Shown here piece after piece: positions 58,327 through 64,000 of a DNA stretch of 64,000 nucleotides (positions are counted from its first letter, which is position 1; every line of letters begins with the position of its first letter). Origin of the DNA: CAMDTE01 sp964504345 (lineage in GTDB: Bacteria; Bacteroidota; Bacteroidia; Flavobacteriales; Schleiferiaceae); the NCBI GenBank assembly GCA_964504345.1, contig CAZDDX010000001.1:124001-188000 (forward strand), in the 5' to 3' direction. The notes beneath the pieces are model-generated. The model had not been told where the DNA came from. It searched no databases and saw only the letters and a list, made by a program, of their open reading frames with translations. The position numbers and the translations under genes were made by a program.

Positions 58327-59721
58327 ATGGACTACAGACACGCCTTGGGCCAAACCGACGACACCATCGTGGCCGTAGCAACGGCCGTGGGCCAAGGCGC
58401 CCTGGCCGTACTACGTGTGAGTGGACCCCGATCCTGGGAACTGGTGGACGCCTGTTTCAGCGCCGCAGGCAACACTCCGTGGCTGCAGCGTTCGCCGCGT
58501 ACCGCCGTGTTTGGAACTTTTGCCGCGCCGGACGGATCTACCCTGGATGAGGTTTTGGCACTGGGCTTTCGTGCACCTTCTTCCTTCACTGGCGAAGACA
58601 GCGCGGAACTCAGTTTCCACGGTTCTCCGTACATTGCCCGAACGGCTTTGAGCAGCTTGATTGCCGCTGGCGCCCGTTTGGCGGAGCCCGGAGAGTTTAC
58701 GCGCCGCGCATTTTTGAACGGAAAGATGGACCTCAGTCAGGCAGAGGCTGTGGCAGACCTGATTGCATCGGAAAGTGCTGCAGGTCATGCCGTTGCGTTT
58801 CGTCAATTAAAAGGATCGGTGAGCCGACGCATGGACGAACTCCGCACGGAATTGATCGACACCACGGCCCTTTTGGAGCTGGAACTGGATTTTTCCGAGG
58901 AGGACGTTGAATTTGCTTCCCGCGATCGACTGATGGCACTGTTGGCGGATTTGCAAACCGAAGTAGCCCAACTTTTGGAAACTTTTGTTTTGGGACAAGC
59001 GCTGAAGGAAGGCGTCCCCACGGCTCTCTTGGGCGCCCCCAACGCGGGCAAGAGCACGTTACTCAATGCCCTGCTTCGGGAAGATCGTGCCCTGGTGAGC
59101 GCCGTACCCGGAACCACGCGGGACACGGTGGAAGAGCGCTTCACCGCGGGCGGAATTTTATTCCGACTGGTGGACACCGCGGGAATTCGGGAGACCGACG
59201 AAACGGTGGAACGCTTGGGAATTGAGCGTTCCCAGGAGGCTGCCCGAAGAGCCGCAGTACAGGTTTTGGTAGTGGATGCCGCCGTATGGAACGCAGATCC
59301 GCAACCCACCCTAGATCTTTGGGCCAAGTTGGAGACCTGGAACCCACAAAGCCACCGCGTTTTGGTGTTCAACAAAGCGGACCACGAACTTCCGGAAGCT
59401 CCGCCCGATGGTGCCCTGGTACTTTCTGCCGCCACCGGCGCGGGCGTTGCCGAATTGGAAACGGCACTGGCCCACTGGGTGACCCAGAATCCTGCTTACG
59501 GTGCCGATACCGTTGTTTCGCATGCCCGCCACGCCGCAGCCCTGCGGGCCGCAGCGGACAGCCTGTCCCAAGCAGAAAACGCCCTGCGCACCGGCCTAAG
59601 CGGCGAACTCGTAGCCATAGACCTGCGCGACGCCCTCCGACATATTGGTTCCATAACCGGTCAAGTGGTGGCCGACGACCTCTTGAGCTCGATTTTTAGC
59701 CGGTTTTGTATTGGGAAGTAG
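58327..59721 (+). CDS. mnmE: tRNA uridine-5-carboxymethylaminomethyl modification GTPase
   Basis: 464 aa. With MnmG it modifies the wobble uridine of several tRNAs. N-terminal folate-binding domain (DTIVAVATAVGQGALAVLRVSGP), helical domain with an inserted G domain (GAPNAGKSTLLNALL, DTAGIRETDE, FNKADHE) and the catalytic C-terminal FCIGK. Complete. A small hairpin without a T tract follows at 59724-59740. Confidence 0.97.
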   Translation: MDYRHALGQTDDTIVAVATAVGQGALAVLRVSGPRSWELVDACFSAAGNTPWLQRSPRTAVFGTFAAPDGSTLDEVLALGFRAPSSFTGEDSAELSFHGSPYIARTALSSLIAAGARLAEPGEFTRRAFLNGKMDLSQAEAVADLIASESAAGHAVAFRQLKGSVSRRMDELRTELIDTTALLELELDFSEEDVEFASRDRLMALLADLQTEVAQLLETFVLGQALKEGVPTALLGAPNAGKSTLLNALLREDRALVSAVPGTTRDTVEERFTAGGILFRLVDTAGIRETDETVERLGIERSQEAARRAAVQVLVVDAAVWNADPQPTLDLWAKLETWNPQSHRVLVFNKADHELPEAPPDGALVLSAATGAGVAELETALAHWVTQNPAYGADTVVSHARHAAALRAAADSLSQAENALRTGLSGELVAIDLRDALRHIGSITGQVVADDLLSSIFSRFCIGK

Positions 59722-59723
59722 GT

Positions 59724-59740
59724 GTTCATGGAACATGAAC
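59724..59740 (+). other. Small hairpin after mnmE
   Basis: GTTCATG, loop GAA, CATGAAC, starting 3 nt after the mnmE stop. A 7-bp perfect stem but no T run, so it is not a classical terminator; it could stabilise the mRNA 3' end. Confidence 0.4.
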
Positions 59741-59773
59741 TTAGGGCATAGTTGCCATTAAAAACCAAATTGA

Positions 59774-60226
59774 ATGTTATCAATCCAATCCGAAACGCCA
59801 GCAAGTCCTTCCGGATCAATTTGTCTTTGGTTTCAGGACCAAGCGCAAGAGGCTGCTGATTTCTATTGCTCAGTCTTTCCAATTTCCCAAATCCTTCAAA
59901 AAACAGAATACTCCGTACTCTTTGAGTGCATTGGAATGCGATTTTTGGCGCTAAACGGCCGGGAAGATTCGGGTTTTACTCATGCCGTTTCGTTCGTCAT
60001 TTCCTGCGCGGACCAAGCAGAAATCGATTACTACTGGAGCACTTTAATTTCCGACGGTGGGAAAGAAGGGTGGTGTGGATGGTGCACGGATCGTTTTGGC
60101 GTATCGTGGCAGGTGGTCCCTTCTATGTTGGGTACGTTGCTGTCTGATCCCAAACGGGGCCCGCGTGTTGCACAAGCATTTCGTGCCATGCGAAAGTTTG
60201 ACTTGCACGAGTTAATGAATCTGTAG
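59774..60226 (+). CDS. PhnB-type VOC (glyoxalase-fold) protein
   Basis: 150 aa. ICLWFQDQAQEAADFYCSVFP at the start and WCGWCTDRFGVSWQVVPSML near the end are the signature of the PhnB/3-demethylubiquinone-methyltransferase-like VOC group. These are small metal-fold proteins of unknown activity. Two Cys in WCGWC are unusual for the family position. The gene follows mnmE by about 50 bp; no separate promoter is obvious. Confidence 0.82.
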   Translation: MLSIQSETPASPSGSICLWFQDQAQEAADFYCSVFPISQILQKTEYSVLFECIGMRFLALNGREDSGFTHAVSFVISCADQAEIDYYWSTLISDGGKEGWCGWCTDRFGVSWQVVPSMLGTLLSDPKRGPRVAQAFRAMRKFDLHELMNL

Positions 60227-60254
60227 GTTTTCAGCCCCACTCCACCACGTGCAC

Positions 60255-60284
60255 AAAAAAACCGCGCCGTTGCCGGCGCGGTTT
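60255..60284 (-). terminator. Terminator of the DUF2147-DUF6268 operon
   Basis: On the minus strand an 11-bp stem (AAACCGCGCCG / CGGCGCGGTTT) with a 4-nt loop, ending in seven T. It lies about 70 bp beyond the DUF6268 stop. In the plus direction it ends with only three T, so it mainly serves the minus-strand genes. Confidence 0.85.
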
Positions 60285-60356
60285 GTGGATTTCGAGCGTG
60301 GATTTCTCCGCTCAATCCGCTCAACGAACGTCCGGAGCTTGCACCCCGGAAGAGCA

Positions 60357-61481
60357 TCATGGGCTGACCAAATTGAAGCTCAAGTTCACGTAAAACGGAT
60401 TGCCCAAGCTGTTCGTCACCGCGTACGGGTCGTCCCGAAGGATTCCAAAGGCGCGGTAGATTTCCTCACCGTCCACCAAACGATCCACGTCGTAGCGGTA
60501 GTTTACGCGGTACCCCGCCTGCAAAGACATCCAAACAAAATTCTTCAGCGAGCATTCGTACACCAAGCGGGCACGAATTTCGCCGCGTCGGATCTCCAAT
60601 TCCTCACCGCGCAGGTCCATTTGTGCGCTGGAAGCCGACCCCGGATTGTTCCAAAGTCGGTACGACTGCCCTTCCAACTCAAAACCCGCAAACAGCAAAT
60701 TGCGCGGATTAACGGCGTAGCGCACGTGCGCACGCGCTGGGAACAACATCTCCACGCCCCACTTATTGCGCGCGTCGGTGGCATTGTACAGCACCACCGG
60801 GATGTAGTTCAACTCCCCAACGCGGTACGTGCGGGCCACGCCCACCCCCCATTGCTTTTTTTCCGATGGCCGACGTCCGTAGATCACCGCCGCCGAATAC
60901 TTCAGAAAACGAGCCGGCTGCATACTTAGACGATACGTTCCACTCAAGTCCGCAGAACCTTGAAAAAGAATGAATTCTTTCTGATTCAGGGGCTTAAACA
61001 AAGTGGTGTTGACTCCCGCCGTACGCAATCCAAACTGAGACAACGATTGATTCACCGGATTGACCAGGTTTGCGGGATCCTCGTACCGGTACTGCGTGTT
61101 CCAGTAGTTCGCGCCCATCTGCCAAACCAAGTTATTCTTGGACACCACGGGAATGTTGCAGGCCAAACGCAAACCGTCTGTGCTGCGCACATTGGCGTCT
61201 TCCGCAGCAAACAGGTTGTTGCCGTTAACGATGCTGCTGGCCAAGGCCCCGGCAGACACCGTGTACGGCGCCTGAAAATCGTACCCTATAGAGATCAACT
61301 TCGCCGGGCTCAATCCCTCAATTTTGGGGCTGCAAAAACGCTTGGAGCCCTCATCCGCAAAACCGACGTTGGCGTACTGCGAAAAATCGTCCTCCGAAGT
61401 GGTGTCCGTTTGTGCCCAAGCGGCGCTTGTGGCTCCCAGCACCAAGCTGAAAGTCAGCGCAGTAAAACGAAACCGACTCAT
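60357..61481 (-). CDS. DUF6268 family outer-membrane beta-barrel protein
   Basis: 374 aa from MSRFRFTALTFSLVLGATSA (signal peptide ending AWA). The mature part has alternating short beta strands with aromatic ends and finishes in FYVNLSFNLVSP, a typical outer-membrane barrel C-terminus. ISIGYDFQAPYTVSAGA and VRYAVNPRNLLFAGFELEG fit the DUF6268 family of Bacteroidota. Possibly a pore or adhesion barrel; function unknown. The ATG overlaps the DUF2147 stop by 4 nt; a 100-residue longer frame is out-of-frame sequence of that gene. Confidence 0.83.
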   Translation of the reverse strand: MSRFRFTALTFSLVLGATSAAWAQTDTTSEDDFSQYANVGFADEGSKRFCSPKIEGLSPAKLISIGYDFQAPYTVSAGALASSIVNGNNLFAAEDANVRSTDGLRLACNIPVVSKNNLVWQMGANYWNTQYRYEDPANLVNPVNQSLSQFGLRTAGVNTTLFKPLNQKEFILFQGSADLSGTYRLSMQPARFLKYSAAVIYGRRPSEKKQWGVGVARTYRVGELNYIPVVLYNATDARNKWGVEMLFPARAHVRYAVNPRNLLFAGFELEGQSYRLWNNPGSASSAQMDLRGEELEIRRGEIRARLVYECSLKNFVWMSLQAGYRVNYRYDVDRLVDGEEIYRAFGILRDDPYAVTNSLGNPFYVNLSFNLVSP

Positions 61482-61954
61482 TTCTTGGGAGCAGTTTGTA
61501 CCACCAAACGCTTCCAAACGTCCGTACGACCCAAGGCCTGAACGCCAATGTAGCCGCGGATGTCCAGGGTGTTCGCATCCTTCATTTTGATGGTGCTGCT
61601 GTACGTGCTGCCGTTCAATGGATCGTAAATGGTGCCTTCGCTCCAGGTGTCCTTGCCGCTGTAGACAAAGTCTTTCAGCATGCGGTAGCCCTTCAACGGT
61701 GCACTTTTGAGTGCCGGATCTGGGTTGTTCTTGTCCACCTTGGGCAACTTGGTTTCTGGATCGATGGGTTCGATCAACCAAACGATCTTACCGTAGTACT
61801 TGGTACCGATTTTCTCAATCTTCACGCGGGCACGGCCGTTGCTCGGTTCCCACACCCCCAACAAACGGTCGCCGGGGTCTGCTTGCTGTTCAAAACTCAA
61901 TTGGCTGAAACCGATTAGGGCTACGGCCAGGAAAAGGGAAATCTTCTTAAACAT
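61478..61954 (-). CDS. DUF2147 family exported protein
   Basis: 158 aa. Signal peptide (ISLFLAVALIGFSQLSFEQQ), then LLGVWEPSNGRARVKIEKIGTKYYGKIVWL and later LDIRGYIGVQALGRTDVWKR, the two diagnostic ends of DUF2147. A small periplasmic beta-rich protein of unknown function. Co-transcribed with the DUF6268 barrel gene. Confidence 0.88.
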   Translation of the reverse strand: MFKKISLFLAVALIGFSQLSFEQQADPGDRLLGVWEPSNGRARVKIEKIGTKYYGKIVWLIEPIDPETKLPKVDKNNPDPALKSAPLKGYRMLKDFVYSGKDTWSEGTIYDPLNGSTYSSTIKMKDANTLDIRGYIGVQALGRTDVWKRLVVQTAPKK

Positions 61955-61987
61955 TTTGTTGGGATTTAAATAGTAAAGTATTGAATT

Positions 61988-62494
61988 TTATTTGGTTACA
62001 ACATCAAAAACCAGGTTGGTTTTGAAGGAGCGGTTACCTTCAAAATCAGCCGCGAAATCGGCATCCAAAACGAGGTAGAAGGTGCTGCCTTGGAAGAATG
62101 CAGTAGCGTCTGCCTCCTTGGATACGGAAAGCTCAGCCTGCGTTGCGGCGTCGCCCAAAGGATTCAAAAATGCAGCTTCCACCATACCAACTTCGGGATT
62201 GTCAGAAGCCAAACTGAGCACGAACGAACGAACGTTGGCAAAGCCCAGCGAATCGTTGGGAACTACAGTGGCCGAACTCAAGCGTGCGGAACGCACCTCC
62301 AAATCGTCGGCACCCAAAAGAGCAGGCAAGTCCACTTGAACCACGTACTGACCTTGGTTGGGACCTTCAAACAAAGGACCTTCCAAAGTAAATTCGAGGT
62401 CGTTCAGCTCAATGGGAACGGTTTCTTGCTGGCCAGAACAGGCGGCCAAAAGGACTGCCGGAAGAAGCAGACCCAGGAGTTTGGTTAGTCGCAT
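61988..62494 (-). CDS. Predicted lipoprotein of unknown function
   Basis: 168 aa from MRLTKLLGLLLPAVLLAAC with lipobox AACSG. The mature domain (ELNDLEFTLEGPLFEGPNQGQYV) has an immunoglobulin-like strand pattern and no catalytic motif. I do not recognise the family. Longer in-frame reading (from 62590) lacks a sensible N-terminus. Same strand as and 33 bp upstream of the DUF2147 gene, so perhaps one transcript. Confidence 0.72.
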   Translation of the reverse strand: MRLTKLLGLLLPAVLLAACSGQQETVPIELNDLEFTLEGPLFEGPNQGQYVVQVDLPALLGADDLEVRSARLSSATVVPNDSLGFANVRSFVLSLASDNPEVGMVEAAFLNPLGDAATQAELSVSKEADATAFFQGSTFYLVLDADFAADFEGNRSFKTNLVFDVVTK

Positions 62495-62676
62495 AGGTTT
62501 AATTTTTAATGTTCGTTTCGTCAAATATAGGTTGTAGCCGTCTAGATCTTGTTGAAGCAGGCCGGGAATTGGGTCGCTTAATTTGCACATTGTGCCAGAA
62601 GTGAGGGGGTATTTTGCAAAAACTGCAACTGATTCTGCGGAAAACCAACGTAATTTGAACCTTTGTTTTGTACCCT

Positions 62677-64000
62677 AATGATGAGACGCATCCCCAAACT
62701 TTTAGCCCTTTCGGCTCTTCTCCTTGCCTGCACCCAGTGCACCATCACCAACGGAGCGTATTTGTCTGATTTTAAGAAGTCGTACGCCAATGTGGAGGAG
62801 CTCAAGAATCAATATCCGCAGTTGGAAACTAAAAGAGCCACTCCGTCGGAGAAGAATACCCAACCGCGAAGTTTGATGAGCGCAGCGCAACCCACAGGCT
62901 CCCCCTACCTGAAAGCGCATTTGAAAAACGGCCACGTATTGGTTTTCACGGGGTCTTGGTGGTTGGACGAGGAACGTTCGCTTGTGCGCGGCTCTGCGCT
63001 GAACTACGGCCTGGACCGTCGGCTCGTGGGACCCCAGGATTCCGTTGCTTGGGCAGACGTTTCCCTGTTTGAAACGAACCGCCCACTCCCCTCCAACAGC
63101 GCCCTGCGCATGGCCTCCATGACCGTTCTGTTTGTAGCAGACGTAGCGCAAGGCATCATTTGCTTCACTGTGGAAAAGGCCTGTTTTGGCTCGTGTCCCA
63201 CTTTTTACCTCGACGACTCCACCGACGTTCGGGGCGCGGACGCCGAAGGGTTTTCCAACGCCCTCCTCCCCTCTGCCGCCTACGCAGACGTCGATTACTT
63301 GGGTACCCGCGAGGTGAAGAACGGTACCGTTTCCCTTACGGTTAAGAACGAAGCACTGGAGACACACGTCATCCAAGGATTGCACCTGCACGCCATTCCG
63401 TTGGCTGCGGGCGAGTGTGCCCTTCAAGGAACCAACAAGCGTTTTTACCGAAGCCGACAGGAGCTTCCCTTGCAGCGGGCAACCGCGCAAGAAGGAGACA
63501 TCACCGATTGGGTTGTAGCGCGCGACGGACGTGAACGGTGGCATCCCGCCAGCTCGGCAAATTTGGCGCAAAAGGAAATGTTAGAGTTTACGTTTGACGC
63601 CCATCAATGGGACGGACGCACGCCCTTGGGCGTTTCGGTTGATTTTCGGCAGTCGTTTGTGACGACGTTCCTGATGTACAGCGCCATCGGCTATTTAGGA
63701 ACGGACTATGCGCACTACCTGGCGCGGGCAGACCGTTCGCCGCGCGCGGTGAATCCGCTTTCTTTTGAGACCGGCATTGGGCGCGCTTTGGGCGGTTTGG
63801 AACTTGAATATTGGAACCACCAAACCCAGGAATGGGTGTACGTGGATCGTTTCCACGAGACCGGCCCCATCGCCATCAACGCTCAAACCCTGCCTCTTCC
63901 TGCCTTCGCCGCGCACGACGGGGAAATCCGCCTGCGCATGCGCGCCGCTCAAGGTTCGTGGCGACTGGACCGCGTTGCACTTTCCGTTTTGAACGAGGAG
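62677..64000 (+). CDS. Partial gene for a large lipoprotein of unknown function
   Basis: Open from ATG 62677 to the right edge (441 codons visible, no stop), so 3'-truncated. Begins MMRRIPKLLALSALLLAC, a lipoprotein signal. The mature protein contains VLFVADVAQGIICFTVEKACFGSCPTFYLDD, a Cys-x3-Cys segment that I have seen in a Bacteroidota family of exported proteins of unknown function, then beta-rich sequence and a late GIGRALGGLELEYWNHQTQEW. Codon use is like the neighbours. A second ATG follows the first directly. Confidence 0.75.

Noticed and set aside
59724..59740. Terminator after mnmE
   Set aside because: The hairpin is perfect but short and has no T tract; listed only as a hairpin.
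62702..63571. Long minus-strand ORF of 289 codons
   Set aside because: It is the antisense shadow of the edge-truncated lipoprotein gene, which has a proper signal sequence and coding-like codons; the minus reading has no domain and odd composition.
1..64000. CRISPR arrays, IS elements, integrases, prophage or toxin-antitoxin pairs
   Set aside because: No regularly spaced direct repeats, transposase, integrase or phage motifs were seen on either strand.

Overview
The window is a chromosomal segment of a Bacteroidota bacterium, most likely a marine Flavobacteriales (Schleiferiaceae/Cryomorphaceae-like, judged from family content and a GC of roughly 53 percent by eye; the genus cannot be fixed). 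Evidence: an S46 dipeptidyl-peptidase, DUF4835, DUF6913, DUF6268 and DUF2147 proteins, a BatA-type membrane protein next to a dihydroorotase-like protein, the block ligA-DUF6913-dapA-bamD-rpoZ-coaBC-DUF4835-recN-fabI, and promoters of the Bacteroidota TTG-N18/20-TAnnTTTG type. No insertion sequence, prophage, integrase, CRISPR array or rRNA was seen. Coding density is high, many genes overlap by ATGA, and nearly all genes look intact.

Layout. 1-8.2 kb: partial S46 peptidase, TlpA-like thioredoxin lipoprotein, a VWA-like membrane protein, fabG, a PAP2 phosphatase, a START-like protein, two GT-C type membrane proteins, a tRNA with anticodon CAT and an untracked 50-aa basic protein. 8.5-14 kb: PIG-L deacetylase, sodium/solute symporter, sulfotransferase, NfeD-like protein. 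14-23 kb: glyA, fumarylacetoacetase, relA/spoT, queE, folD, ffh, pirin, PDZ protein. 23.3-28.6 kb: one operon with an ABC ATPase, FtsX-like permease, small exported protein, BatA-like protein and a dihydroorotase homologue that has lost its catalytic ligands. 28.6-30.9 kb: PhnP-like MBL hydrolase and a conserved protein of unknown function. 39-50.4 kb: housekeeping genes from fabI to prmC. 50.4-59.7 kb: ribD, a secreted metallopeptidase, thioesterase, dnaA, an RsmI-like methyltransferase, di-haem peroxidase, alpha/beta hydrolase, mnmE. 59.8-64 kb: a VOC protein, outer-membrane and lipoprotein genes, and a partial lipoprotein gene absent from simple ORF lists because it runs off the edge.

The most interesting locus is 30.8-37.5 kb: a CarH/LitR-type (MerR DNA-binding plus B12-binding) regulator followed by a tightly coupled seven-gene operon: ECF sigma factor, crtI, crtB, idi, PTPS/queD, folE, photolyase. 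Between regulator and operon lie two inverted repeats with the same architecture, TTGTTTAAY-N14-RTTAAACAA, 53 bp apart centre to centre. This is most simply a light-switched photoprotection regulon in which AdoCbl is the light sensor and carotenoid, pterin and DNA-repair functions are the output.

A second window-wide pattern: twelve genes carry a TAnnTTTG element ending only 4-6 nt before the start codon, which predicts leaderless or nearly leaderless mRNAs. Other points of note are a 14-A homopolymer inside a membrane protein gene, a strong terminator lying inside a convergent gene, and an AT-rich insert in the symporter gene.
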